NCBI GenBank assembly: GCA_030145385.1
Contig: JAQYVU010000013.1
Location: forward strand, 1 to 64,000
Origin: Desulfococcaceae bacterium
GTDB lineage: Bacteria > Desulfobacterota > Desulfobacteria > Desulfobacterales > Desulfosalsimonadaceae
Direction: 5' to 3'
DNA: 64,000 bases
In this document: piece after piece, positions 1-8,852 of the stretch
Numbering within the stretch: position 1 is the first letter of the stretch
Layout: each line of letters begins with the position of its first letter
Made by a program: the position numbers and the translations under genes
Notes under the pieces: generated by a model
Told to the model about the DNA's origin: nothing
Database searches by the model: none
Seen by the model: the letters and a program-made list of their open reading frames with translations, nothing else

Positions 1-1360
1 CATCGATAAATCCGGAGATGCCGGTATTCGACGATCGCACCAGAGGTCTTCGGCATTCAACTGCCCGGAACACGGCCATGGAGAAATGCTGGTAATGTTC
101 ACTGGTTTTGCCGAACCAGGCGTCATTGGATAAAGTTATGATAAAATCCGCCCCCCGGGCTACGATAGATCGGGTGAGTTCCGGGAACAGCACTTCAAAA
201 CAGATTAATGCGCCGAACCGTCCGATTGGATCATTAAAAATAAGGCTTTCACATCCTGAAGAGTATTCTCTGGGAGCGGTATACCGGAGTTTCAGTACGT
301 CGATAAACCCCATGGGAAAGTATTCGCCAAATGGCAAAAGGTGAATTTTATTGTAAATATTTAATATTTTACCTTCACTGATCTGAAAAGCCGAATTATA
401 GAATGTATAGTTTCCAGGCGTTCCGGCATAACGGGGACCGCCGGTAATCAGGGTGGCATGATATTTTTTAAAAAGCTGTTTAACTGAATCCGGTATCTGC
501 TGTTCCAGGTAGAAAGGGACGGTGGTTTCCGGCCAGACGACCAGGGTGGCGCCTTCTTTTAATGCGTTTTCGCTGAATTCAAGCAGAGTTGACAAAATAT
601 CGAGCCATTTTTTTTTATCCCATTTTTCCTCCTGAGACACACTGACCTGGATGACGGCAATGGATTTTGAATCTGAAGCGTTATCTGTTGTTGTCTGAAC
701 ATCCGGTTTTGTCACAATATTTGGGAAAGAGAGGTGCGATAGGCGGAAACTGCCGTATATCAGGGTGAAGGTGGTCAGAATAAGGGGAAGAAGGAGAACC
801 ATGAGCGTATTTTTCCAGGCCGCAATGTTTGTAAAAGCCATATAGATAGAAATATTTGTCAGCACGATAAGAAATGAAATGCCGTAAACGCCTGTGACAT
901 CCGTAATTTGAATCATGGTGAGCCAGGAATACTGGGAGTGGCCGAGAAAAGACCAGGGAATTCCTGACAAAAAATGGGCGCGGGTAAATTCCAGCCCGGT
1001 CCATAAGCAGGAGATAGCCACTGCTTTTGCCGCCGGCGACATTTTCATCATTATCAATCGGCTGGCACCATAGGAAAATATCGCAAAGTAGAATCCAATG
1101 CCGCCGCCGATTACAACCAGCATGAATAAAAGGCTGACTATAAGCCCGGCGCTGCTGTTAAAATACAGGGCATGAAACACCCAGTAGGCCACTCCGATTG
1201 AATGGAGGGCGCCGAAAAGCCAGCCTATAAAAAAAGCGTGTCGGGGCCGGATATTTGAAATGGCAAAAAAAAGCGGGACCAGTCCCACCCAGGCCAGGGG
1301 CCAGAGTCCCGGTAACGGGAAGATAACAACGCACAGGCATGCGGACAGCAGGGTGAGCAA
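1..1360 (-). CDS. lnt: Apolipoprotein N-acyltransferase (Lnt), 3' end outside window
   Basis: This inner-membrane enzyme adds the third acyl chain to the N-terminal cysteine of lipoproteins. About 453 codons are visible and the C-terminus lies beyond base 1. The N-terminal half is hydrophobic (several membrane spans). The carbon-nitrogen hydrolase domain then shows the three catalytic landmarks in order: the Glu of TLVVWPET (near codon 277), the Lys of NKIHLLPFGEY, and the Cys of LICFEVLFP, followed by SNDAWFG and SSNTGISGF. Spacing matches E. coli Lnt. No ATG exists between the upstream in-frame stop and the conserved start of the protein. I chose TTG at 1360; an ATT at 1372 with an AAGGA nine bases upstream is an alternative. 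Substrates in this window could include the rhodanese, MsrAB and outer-membrane-factor lipoproteins. Identity is confident; the start is not. Confidence 0.9.
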   Translation of the reverse strand, partial: MLTLLSACLCVVIFPLPGLWPLAWVGLVPLFFAISNIRPRHAFFIGWLFGALHSIGVAYWVFHALYFNSSAGLIVSLLFMLVVIGGGIGFYFAIFSYGASRLIMMKMSPAAKAVAISCLWTGLEFTRAHFLSGIPWSFLGHSQYSWLTMIQITDVTGVYGISFLIVLTNISIYMAFTNIAAWKNTLMVLLLPLILTTFTLIYGSFRLSHLSFPNIVTKPDVQTTTDNASDSKSIAVIQVSVSQEEKWDKKKWLDILSTLLEFSENALKEGATLVVWPETTVPFYLEQQIPDSVKQLFKKYHATLITGGPRYAGTPGNYTFYNSAFQISEGKILNIYNKIHLLPFGEYFPMGFIDVLKLRYTAPREYSSGCESLIFNDPIGRFGALICFEVLFPELTRSIVARGADFIITLSNDAWFGKTSEHYQHFSMAVFRAVECRRPLVRSSNTGISGFID

Positions 1361-1472
1361 TACTTTTTTAATATCAGATATTCCTTGTTTTCAGGATGAA
1401 AAATTTTATCAACAATAAAGAGAAACTTCTGAAAAGTCAAAAAAGTTTAGCGGATCTGTAATTTTTGCGATA

Positions 1473-1640
1473 TATTAGGGTCGCGGAAAATATGTTTTGT
1501 CCCAAATGGCGAAGGATTTTGGTCCCGCATTCGAGGCGCGATGAAGCAAGTATATCAGGATATGTGCGCTTTATCGCAACAAAGAAGGCGGATCAAAAGA
1601 CCAGCAAGATGGGATAAAACATTTTTTCTGCGGCCCTTAT
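1473..1640. repeat. Long imperfect palindrome, about 160 bp
   Basis: The outer arms GGGTCGCGGAAAATATGTTT (from 1478) and the complement of the segment ending near 1636 pair over about 26 bp with few mismatches. The inner arms GGCGCGATGAAGC and its partner ending GCTTTATCGCAAC also pair. The element fills the gap between the divergent lnt and the rubrerythrin-like gene. No open frame fits it. It looks like a palindromic intergenic repeat (REP/MITE-like), but no second copy is seen in this window. Confidence 0.65.
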
Positions 1641-1726
1641 GTGAGTCCATGTAAAAGGACGAGTGATTCCGGTGCAGGAAAACTGTATCCTAACGTTCCA
1701 TTGAGGTGTAAATTAAGGAGGCATCA

Positions 1727-2194
1727 TTGTTTTCATTTTCAGAAGTCATTGATATGGCGATTCAGCTTGAAAAAAACGGGGAACAGGTTTATCTGGCGGC
1801 TCTTGATCACATAGACGACGCCGGTCTTAAACAGTTGCTTAAATGGATGGCCGAAGAAGAAAGGCACCATGCAAAATGGTTTGCCGACCTGAAAGGGGCT
1901 GTCGGCATCCTTGATGAAAATGAGTCAATAAAGGAAATGAATGATGCGCTGGTTCGGGATTATCTTGGAGACCAGGCTTTTTCTCTGAAGGAAGTGGATT
2001 TCAGCCGGGTAAAAGATACCAATGAATTGATCCGGATTTTTATTGAATTTGAGAAAGACACCATTCTTTTTTACGATATTCTGATATCGTTTGTGCCGGA
2101 TGAATCCACTAAGGAAAAAATTCGCCATATAATTACGGAAGAAGAAGCGCATGTTGAAAAATTCAAGGAGCTCATAAATACTGAAGAAAAATAA
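1727..2194 (+). CDS. Rubrerythrin-like ferritin-fold diiron protein
   Basis: A 155-aa protein that is almost entirely a ferritin-like four-helix bundle. Iron-ligand motifs are visible: Glu near residue 15 (QLEKNGEQVY), the EEERHHAKWF motif near residue 45, a mid-protein Glu (FEKDTILFY) and EEEAHVEKF near the C-terminus. Rubrerythrins use such diiron sites for peroxide reduction or oxygen defence in anaerobes. There is no rubredoxin-type CxxC domain at either end, so it is the short rubrerythrin-like form, and a redox partner must be separate. The start is TTG, set by AAGGAGG five bases upstream. A QueG-like pseudogene follows 12 bp downstream. The oxidative-stress role is family inference. 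Confidence 0.85.
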   Translation: MFSFSEVIDMAIQLEKNGEQVYLAALDHIDDAGLKQLLKWMAEEERHHAKWFADLKGAVGILDENESIKEMNDALVRDYLGDQAFSLKEVDFSRVKDTNELIRIFIEFEKDTILFYDILISFVPDESTKEKIRHIITEEEAHVEKFKELINTEEK

Positions 2195-2206
2195 TCAGAG
2201 GGATGA

Positions 2207-2462
2207 ATGAAAATATCTGACCAAAATCCGGGAAAAGACATCAAGCAAACCGCCCGAACTCTTGGCGCTGCTGACATTCGATTTGCCGGCGTTGAGCGGG
2301 TGAAATCCGACGAACAAGGATAGATCCGTGTGAGGAACGAACCACGATCTTATCCGTCAATGGATGCGGAGTATCTGATGCCAGGGGCGAAATCGATTAT
2401 TTCCATTATGCGTCCGTTAGACGGCGCTTTGAGCCGTTGCTGCGTAACCGTTAACCGAATGG
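2207..2462 (+). pseudogene. Remnant of a QueG-like 4Fe-4S reductase
   Basis: An ATG frame encodes a typical QueG/DUF1730-type start, with RTLGAADIRFAGVERV, and then hits an in-frame TAG near 2322. The same frame continues after the stop with YLMPGAKSIISIMRPL, which matches the PGAKS(V/I) segment of epoxyqueuosine-reductase-like iron-sulfur proteins. Homology is then lost near 2460, and none of the C-terminal ferredoxin cysteines are present. This is therefore an N-terminal relic with a nonsense mutation and a 3' deletion. It may be a paralogue rather than queG itself; tgt and queA lie elsewhere in the window. Confidence 0.6.
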
Positions 2463-2464
2463 TA

Positions 2465-3607
2465 TTATTCTTTCTTTTTGCCTTTTTGGGCCAGCTGTGA
2501 AGTCAGTTCTTTTGCTCGGTCAGCAGCTTTTTTAATTTTTTCCAGATACCTGGCTTTTTTATCTTCTGCGTCAATTTCATTTTCAAGTTGTGAGATGTTT
2601 TCCATCATGATATCGGTTAGTTCATTGATATCCCGGGCAAAGTCTTCTGAAAAGTTCCCGATCGCCTCATGGGTTTTGGTCTGGAAAATTTCTTTCTGGA
2701 GTTTCACCTGGCGGGTAATGTCCTGCCCAACAGCCAAAAGACCGACGGTTTGACCGTTTTCATCTTTTAACGTGGAATCAAACCACATAATGTCCCGTTT
2801 TTCACCGGATTTAGTGATAATGGATGAGATGTTCCCAGCCGGAACCTCCCGGTTGCTGGTTGAAGCTGTTGCATTGGAAAAGTTGTTACTGTCATCTTCA
2901 GGGGAGAAAACATCAACCCAGTATTGCCCCCTTACATCTTTGAGTGAATATCCGGAAACCATTTCCATATATGGATTAAACCTGACGATGCGGCCTTCCG
3001 TATCCAGTATCAGTACAATCCCCGGAGCGGCATTAAAAAGGCTTTCCGCGAAATTGCGGCTTTTTCTCAACCGTTCTTCGACTTTAATGCGTTCGGCCAT
3101 CTCCATTTCAAGGGCCATTTTTTCCTTATCCAGGTCCAGCATTTTTTCTTCCAGCTTATTGATAAGGCGTTCACTGTATAATTTATATACTCCTTTATTG
3201 CCATTTTGCTGCGGGCTGGGAATATTGATTCTACCATTGCTGAAGTTTTCAATTACTTTTAATATAGTCGTAAGCAGCTGTTCGTTATGAAATGGTTTGG
3301 TAATGAAAGCTTCGGCTCCGAATTTTTTGGACAGGTTTTCGTCTTTTTTGTCCGTGTATGTTCCCGAACAAAAAATAAAGGGAATATTTTTTAAATTATT
3401 GTCAATTTTGCATTCCTGGCACAGGTGATAGCCATCCATCACCGGCATGAGAATATCGGATATGATTAAATTGATGCTTTCGGATCTCAGTAGTTCAAGC
3501 GCTTTTTCCCCATTCGTTGCCTGAACGACCTCATAGCCGTTAGTTTCAAGCACGGTTTTCATCAGGGATAAATTTGATAAGTCATCGTCTACAATAAGGA
3601 TTTTCAT
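2465..3607 (-). CDS. Response regulator-PAS protein with degenerate kinase dimerisation region
   Basis: A 380-aa cytoplasmic signalling protein. Residues 1-120 are a receiver domain: acidic DDD at 7-9, phospho-acceptor Asp51 in SDILMPVMDG, and the TKPF lysine near 104. A charged coiled coil (about 150-185) leads into a PAS domain (about 190-310) ending in GQDITRQ. The last 70 residues resemble a histidine-kinase DHp helix pair (HEAIGNFSEDFARDINEL), but the usual His of the AHDFNN motif is Arg and no ATPase domain follows. The protein probably receives phosphate and senses a ligand or redox state without acting as a kinase. Output is unknown. The ATG at 3607 is chosen over an upstream in-frame start because AAGAGGA precedes it and the receiver begins there. 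Confidence 0.85.
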   Translation of the reverse strand: MKILIVDDDLSNLSLMKTVLETNGYEVVQATNGEKALELLRSESINLIISDILMPVMDGYHLCQECKIDNNLKNIPFIFCSGTYTDKKDENLSKKFGAEAFITKPFHNEQLLTTILKVIENFSNGRINIPSPQQNGNKGVYKLYSERLINKLEEKMLDLDKEKMALEMEMAERIKVEERLRKSRNFAESLFNAAPGIVLILDTEGRIVRFNPYMEMVSGYSLKDVRGQYWVDVFSPEDDSNNFSNATASTSNREVPAGNISSIITKSGEKRDIMWFDSTLKDENGQTVGLLAVGQDITRQVKLQKEIFQTKTHEAIGNFSEDFARDINELTDIMMENISQLENEIDAEDKKARYLEKIKKAADRAKELTSQLAQKGKKKE

Positions 3608-3791
3608 TTGCGGTCCTCTTAAGCGTTGATCAAAAATACCAATCGTAATGCGGAAATCGTAATAAAAAAACAAGAGCCGGAGTTGTAATTACGTACTGCT
3701 TAAGATTATTTTATTTATTATCAGTAAGTTTGACGTAAAAGTCAAGCTAAACTAAACTGTGCTGCATTGCAGGACGAACAGTTTGTATAGT

Positions 3792-3820
3792 TTGACACGT
3801 TTTTTGATCTTGGCTATAAT
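3792..3820 (+). promoter_or_regulatory. Consensus sigma-70 promoter
   Basis: TTGACA (3792-3797), a 17-bp spacer and TATAAT (3815-3820) match the housekeeping consensus at every position. Transcription would start near 3827 and lead into the small membrane protein at 3882 with a leader of about 55 bases. Confidence 0.75.
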
Positions 3821-3881
3821 CGACTGCAATAAAGACAAATTCGGATCTTTACAAAAATCTTATATTTTAACCGGGGGATCT

Positions 3882-4160
3882 ATGAAAAGGCAGACCTTTT
3901 GGAAAGGGTTGATGGCAGGAAGTATTTTGGGCTGGTTGTTTATTTTTTGGGGTGTATTCTTTCCTCTTGAAGATGGTGCCTTTAAAATTCTCTGGTTTTG
4001 CGTTCTGCTGGGATGGACAATATTACATCCCCTGGAACTGGCCATATCGCTTCCCATTGGCAAGGAAAAAGGCCTGGCACCGGAGCAGATATTTATGAAA
4101 ACAATGCTTTTTGGCTTTACCTGGTGGCTGCCGTTAAAGCTGGGTGTCTTTGACGAGTAA
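3882..4160 (+). CDS. Small membrane protein, function unknown
   Basis: A 92-aa protein with about two to three hydrophobic segments (LMAGSILGWLFIFWGVFF near residues 10-27, then ILWFCVLLGWTILHPLELAI, then MLFGFTWWLPLKLGVF). It is probably an inner-membrane protein. I do not recognise the family with certainty. The ATG at 3882 follows a GGGGGA ribosome site and lies 55 bases downstream of a perfect sigma-70 promoter, so strong constitutive expression is likely. Its stop codon directly abuts the stop of the convergent glycosyltransferase. An upstream in-frame start at 3759 is rejected because it lies before the promoter. Confidence 0.7.
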   Translation: MKRQTFWKGLMAGSILGWLFIFWGVFFPLEDGAFKILWFCVLLGWTILHPLELAISLPIGKEKGLAPEQIFMKTMLFGFTWWLPLKLGVFDE

Positions 4161-4901
4161 TCACAAAAGCCTGCTGTTTATTAACCCCAGTCGGGCCAGC
4201 CGGAATTTTAATGCCATCAGCAGGCATCCAAGTCCATATTTGACGCTGCGTGTAAAATTAATTGATGAGGCGTCATCAAAATAAAGGGTCGGACAACTGA
4301 CTTCGGCGATTGTATAGCCCGCCCATAAAATCTGGACCAGCATTTGATTGTCAAAAACAAAATCATCGGAGTTGCGGCTTAAGTTAATTTTTTCCAGAAG
4401 TTCCCGGGAAAAAGCACGGTATCCCGTATGATATTCAGACAGTTTTGCGCCGGTCAGGATGTTTTCAGCCAACGTAAGAAATCTGTTCGCAACATATTTC
4501 CATTTCGGCATTCCGCCTTTTAAAGCATAGCCTCCGAGTATTCGGGAGCCCAACACACATGAATACAGGTCATTTCCGATCATTGATGCCATGGCCGGAA
4601 TTAATTTCGGTGTGTACTGATAATCCGGGTGCACCATGATAATGATGTCGGCCCCCTGTTCTAAAGCAAGCCGGTAGCATGTTTTCTGGTTGGCGCCATA
4701 TCCTTTGTTCTTTGGATGGGTCTGAACCAGTGTATTGGGAAGTGTTTTGGCAATTTTTGTTGTCTCATCGCTGCTGGCATCATCCACCACGATGACCAGA
4801 TCAACAATCTTCTGTTCCATTACTTCATCATAAGTCCGTTTCAACGTCGCTGCCGCATTGTAAGCAGGCATGATTACGATTATTTTTTTGCCGTTAAACA
4901 T
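4161..4901 (-). CDS. Family 2 glycosyltransferase, DPM1-like
   Basis: A 246-aa soluble GT-A transferase. It opens with KIIVIMPAYNAAATLKRTY, has the nucleotide-binding DDASSDET motif and a metal-binding segment MVHPDYQY where DxD would sit. The middle shows GSRILGG and YHTGYRAFSRELL, typical of dolichyl- or polyprenyl-phosphate sugar synthases. No clear membrane anchor is present. It is the last gene of the minus-strand glycan locus, 161 bp downstream of the flippase, and has a CAGGAG ribosome site. Transfer of a sugar from a nucleotide donor to a lipid carrier is the likely reaction; the sugar cannot be told. Confidence 0.88.
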   Translation of the reverse strand: MFNGKKIIVIMPAYNAAATLKRTYDEVMEQKIVDLVIVVDDASSDETTKIAKTLPNTLVQTHPKNKGYGANQKTCYRLALEQGADIIIMVHPDYQYTPKLIPAMASMIGNDLYSCVLGSRILGGYALKGGMPKWKYVANRFLTLAENILTGAKLSEYHTGYRAFSRELLEKINLSRNSDDFVFDNQMLVQILWAGYTIAEVSCPTLYFDDASSINFTRSVKYGLGCLLMALKFRLARLGLINSRLL

Positions 4902-5062
4902 TTTTAACTCCTGAAAAAGGTCTAACCCGGATTTCTCACAAGCCTGATTCGTTCATGAGAAGTTCTGGTTTAAAGTGCCGCCGGTTAACTGTCGAATAAA
5001 TTGCATTCGGATTTCTTATAAAATAAAGCCTGTGATCCAGTCAAGTATGATTTGTTGATAAA

Positions 5063-6325
5063 TCATAGGATTAGTGGCTTACAAAATTTTCTGAAGTAAA
5101 ATATTTTGATCAGTGTCATTAAAAAATATGAAAGCGCAGTGGCGATGGCCGCGCCGATAAATCCAATACGGCTGACAAAGAGATAATCCAGAGTCAGGTT
5201 TACAATGACACAAAATATTGTAATTGCCTGGATAACACCGAATTTTTTCAAGCTGTTGAAAATCGGTTCATAGAACATACTGTATAATGAAAAAATCGCT
5301 CCGGTCAGAAGTATTCTGAAAACAACAACCGAGTCCTGATATTGACCGTTGTAAATCAGCTCAACAAATTTCGGCATGACCAGAAATAAAATAACTGAAA
5401 ATATTGTCCCGAGTAAAAAGAGCTTTTTTCTTTTGACGAATAAATAATTTTCAATTTTACTTTTATTATCAATATGCAGTGAAACAAACGGAAGAAAATA
5501 AATTTTAATGGTTGAAAAAATCATTATCATCCCTTTGAAAAACTGATAACCGAGGTTGTAAACGCCGATTTCTTCCATGGTTGAAAATTTGCGCAAAATA
5601 ATATTATCACCCCAGTTCAGCAAATAGACAGCGGTGCCGCCGAGCACTATCCATCGGGTGTAAAGGACCATTTTTTTGAAGGCGTTTTTATCATAAGATA
5701 AAGGCAGAAACATCTGATATCCGGTTTTTGAGATAAAAAAACATACGGAAATCAAAGGGGCCATCAAAAAAATGGGAAATACCCGCTCCAGCGTAATTTC
5801 CCAAAAAAAATTTATCAGGATTATATAACTAACAGAAATAATGGAAGTTATAAATTGAAAAATTGATTCCAGGATTCGTTTATTCTGGGAAATGAAAATA
5901 CAGCCAATAAAACTCTCTATCATTTTACCGGCAAAAACCAGTATTAAAAGGTATGTCTGGGTTTCGGTCAGCCTTGTGAAGTTGATAATTTGATTTTTAA
6001 ACAATAAAATGGCTGAAATGAAAAGCACAGAAGCTATCAAAAGAATAATGGCTCTGGATGTAATTGTATGGGTGATTTTTTTGCTTTTGGCAAGTTCTTC
6101 GATTCCGCAGATAACCGAGGGGTTTGCCGATGAGAGGACAATCGTTGAGTTAAAAAAATATACAATCATCATCCCCAGAGAATAAATCCCGAGTACTTCC
6201 GGGGTGAGAAATACTGCCAGAAGAATCGGTATCAGAAAAGAAAAACCCAGGCCGCTGACCTTTAATGCGCCATAGGATATCAGGTTTTTTCCCTTTTGGA
6301 ATTCATTTTTTACCCAGTTTAACAT
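5063..6325 (-). CDS. Polysaccharide flippase (Wzx/MOP superfamily)
   Basis: About 420 aa with 11-12 hydrophobic helices throughout, starting with KNLISYGALKVSGLGFSFLIP and containing LTPEVLGIYSLGMMIVYFF, the usual N-terminal signature of O-antigen/teichoic acid translocases. It would flip a lipid-linked oligosaccharide across the inner membrane. It sits inside the glycosyltransferase cluster, 46 bp from the YfhO-like gene, which supports that role. I prefer the ATG at 6325 (preceded by AGCGG) over a TTG four codons earlier. Confidence 0.85.
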   Translation of the reverse strand: MLNWVKNEFQKGKNLISYGALKVSGLGFSFLIPILLAVFLTPEVLGIYSLGMMIVYFFNSTIVLSSANPSVICGIEELAKSKKITHTITSRAIILLIASVLFISAILLFKNQIINFTRLTETQTYLLILVFAGKMIESFIGCIFISQNKRILESIFQFITSIISVSYIILINFFWEITLERVFPIFLMAPLISVCFFISKTGYQMFLPLSYDKNAFKKMVLYTRWIVLGGTAVYLLNWGDNIILRKFSTMEEIGVYNLGYQFFKGMIMIFSTIKIYFLPFVSLHIDNKSKIENYLFVKRKKLFLLGTIFSVILFLVMPKFVELIYNGQYQDSVVVFRILLTGAIFSLYSMFYEPIFNSLKKFGVIQAITIFCVIVNLTLDYLFVSRIGFIGAAIATALSYFLMTLIKIFYFRKFCKPLIL

Positions 6326-6371
6326 TACCGCTTTCAACTATTGATTTGTCTAATTATTTGGATTTTTTGAG

Positions 6372-8852
6372 TTAATCTTTGGGTTTGCCCGAATTAAAAA
6401 ACCTGAATAAACCCATTGAAATGTATATCACCAGAAACGATATCGAGACGGAAACAGCTTGTTTTAAATATACCGGCACGTACTTTAATTCGATGCGATG
6501 AAATCCTTTATCCATTATGATTCCCGTAAAACCGATATTGCTCTGAATGGTTGACACCGGCTGGCCATTGTCAAAGGCCTTCCATCCTTTATCAAAAGGA
6601 ATGGAGAAAAACAGCAGTTTTCTTTTATCAAGTGCGATTTCACCCGTAATGTTTTTCTGGGTAAAATCAGTGATGCGCATGGCGGAATTTTTTTTTTGAT
6701 CAACAATTTGATCAAATGTTTTTAATGTAAAACCATGCAGCAGGTTTTGCATTGCACTTGACGTGACAGCATTGAGTCCGGCAAGCGGCTGATCCGCCAC
6801 ACAGGCGATAAACATTGCCATGTCCTTTTGCGTTTTTGATAATTTGTCAAATTCGTTCCGGTTCAGATACATGTCGTAGGTGAATCCCAACGGCAAAGCG
6901 AATTTGTTTTTCATGACCATGACATCTTCGAATTGAGTAATCGGCTCATAGGTTAATTGATAAAAAGAATTTTTTTTCGAAAAATCATCCGGTTTCACCA
7001 GATTGTACTTTACGCTGGCAAGGGCCTGGAGAAGCGGCCGCTGAAGTAGTCCGATGGCCCAACGTGTTTTAGCTTCCTTACCTTTTTTAATGATTTCAGT
7101 TGCTTTTAAAAATTCAATATACTCCTGTTTGTTAAAGGAGGAATAGGAAGGCGTGCCAAAGTATCCGTGTACTTTGGCGTCATTAACACTCTCAAATTCA
7201 CCCAGAGAAGATGGGTAGTCCTTGTTTATCCGGTAAAAACCGGAATCAACGGATTTTATATAAGCGACCGCCTCCACCGTGTAGTCATTATAACCCACCT
7301 TGCTTTCAAATTGCTCCCTGGTAACGGTTTTGCGGTCATTGATGGTGATAGATGATAAATATCCGAATTCAAAGCACAATAAGATCAATAACAATATTTT
7401 GGTATACTGCCTTAGTCGGTCAAACCGCAATAAATATAAAAGTCCGGAATACAGAAGCAAAAAGCAGGCGACAACCAGTCGAAGGCTGTTATTAATTTCA
7501 ACATGCGGTATATTGCTGATAAAAGGGGAGTAGAGCACGCAAAGCAATGTCACCAGGGTTATGACCAGAACAATATCCTTTACAGTGTTTTTCTTTTGAA
7601 TGTGTTCAAGTCCATACAGGCCGTAGATCAGAAACATGAAGGGAATAAACAGGGACAGGCCATGCTTATAGTAGTTTCCCATAAATGCATACATGGCAAA
7701 CCGAATAAAGGGAAAGCCCAAAGGGATCATCCAGAAAAAGAAAAACCCGGCAAAAACAATCCTTTTTCTCCTGCCGGCAAGTAGAAATGCCTGGGGAAAA
7801 AGCAGAAGCGACAGCAACCCGGAATAAAAAGCCGGTGCTTCGAGATAATTAACCCACCCGGTAAAATTGCTCCCTGTTCCCATCAGATCATTTGAGAAAA
7901 ACCGCATGAATGTCGTTGCCGCTTCAAGCCGGTCGGTCAAAGCAAAGAAAGAAAGAGATAATAAGTCGTCCACGCCCACGGCCTTTACATCTCCTGAAAC
8001 CCGGGGGCTGTTTATCATCTCAATCAGGGTGTTGTATGAAAAAACTGTGCTGAGGCCGACGCCGACAGCCCCGAAACCAGCCAGTTTTAACAGGAAAATG
8101 ATTGATTCTTTCACGCTTAATGTATTGTCGGACAGAATCCTCAAAAGTGCGTAGGTAAGAAGAAATCCCGAAAATAAATACAACCTGAACGGATTATCGG
8201 CAGCAAAAAAGACGGCAACGGGAAATAAAAGCCAGTTGCCTTTTTTGTAGAATAATTCAAATGCATAAAGCATCAGAACAAAGTATACAACATTGGAGGA
8301 ATGCCCATACCACCCGCTGCTGCCCAGTATCAGGTAGCCGAGAAATGATGCCATTACCCCGCCGGCGATACAGGTATATTTGGAAAGGTTTAAAATTTTC
8401 AGAAAAAAATAAAATATGATACCCGTAATTGTTGATTTTAATATTTCAACAAAAACAATACCATATGCAAGACGTTCCGGGCCGAACAGGTTGAGTACCC
8501 AAAAAAAGGGGCTGGAGATGCCTCCCGGAAATATGGATTGCCCCATGCCTTGATGAAATGACCAGGTAGGAATGCCTTCCGAACGGAGATAGCGTGCTGC
8601 GTGAATGAAACCGGGATAATATGTGTTGTATGAGTCACACCCTGCGTCAAGAAAAAGAAGCAGCTTGTTAAAGAATATATAATCTTTATATACAAATAGT
8701 TGGATCAGCAATACAATGATTAAAAAAAGATAAAAACTGCTGATGTTTTTTAATAAATCAGCTGGGGGAATGTGCTTTTCAGTATAAGGTGGCCGTGAAA
8801 ACTCTTTTGAGGCGGATTTTTTATGATTTTTATGTGGTTTGGGGCTCATCAT
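6372..8852 (-). CDS. YfhO-like polytopic membrane protein (GT-C type)
   Basis: An 826-aa protein with a basic cytoplasmic N-terminus, about a dozen hydrophobic segments over residues 40-490, a soluble region (about 500-790) and a final membrane helix. The region after the first helix (FLDAGCDSYNTYYPGF) and the soluble end (PFDKGWKAFDNGQPVS) are characteristic of the YfhO family, which is associated with glycosylation of cell-surface polymers in other bacteria. Its start overlaps the upstream glycosyltransferase stop by 23 bp, indicating translational coupling. It may add a sugar side chain from a lipid-phosphate donor made by the neighbouring DPM1-like enzyme; that partnership is inference. 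Confidence 0.82.
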   Translation of the reverse strand: MMSPKPHKNHKKSASKEFSRPPYTEKHIPPADLLKNISSFYLFLIIVLLIQLFVYKDYIFFNKLLLFLDAGCDSYNTYYPGFIHAARYLRSEGIPTWSFHQGMGQSIFPGGISSPFFWVLNLFGPERLAYGIVFVEILKSTITGIIFYFFLKILNLSKYTCIAGGVMASFLGYLILGSSGWYGHSSNVVYFVLMLYAFELFYKKGNWLLFPVAVFFAADNPFRLYLFSGFLLTYALLRILSDNTLSVKESIIFLLKLAGFGAVGVGLSTVFSYNTLIEMINSPRVSGDVKAVGVDDLLSLSFFALTDRLEAATTFMRFFSNDLMGTGSNFTGWVNYLEAPAFYSGLLSLLLFPQAFLLAGRRKRIVFAGFFFFWMIPLGFPFIRFAMYAFMGNYYKHGLSLFIPFMFLIYGLYGLEHIQKKNTVKDIVLVITLVTLLCVLYSPFISNIPHVEINNSLRLVVACFLLLYSGLLYLLRFDRLRQYTKILLLILLCFEFGYLSSITINDRKTVTREQFESKVGYNDYTVEAVAYIKSVDSGFYRINKDYPSSLGEFESVNDAKVHGYFGTPSYSSFNKQEYIEFLKATEIIKKGKEAKTRWAIGLLQRPLLQALASVKYNLVKPDDFSKKNSFYQLTYEPITQFEDVMVMKNKFALPLGFTYDMYLNRNEFDKLSKTQKDMAMFIACVADQPLAGLNAVTSSAMQNLLHGFTLKTFDQIVDQKKNSAMRITDFTQKNITGEIALDKRKLLFFSIPFDKGWKAFDNGQPVSTIQSNIGFTGIIMDKGFHRIELKYVPVYLKQAVSVSISFLVIYISMGLFRFFNSGKPKD

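Noticed and set aside
681-1440. Short minus-strand frames near the left edge
   Set aside because: They are out of frame with the Lnt reading frame, which is continuous from 1360 to base 1 and carries all catalytic motifs.
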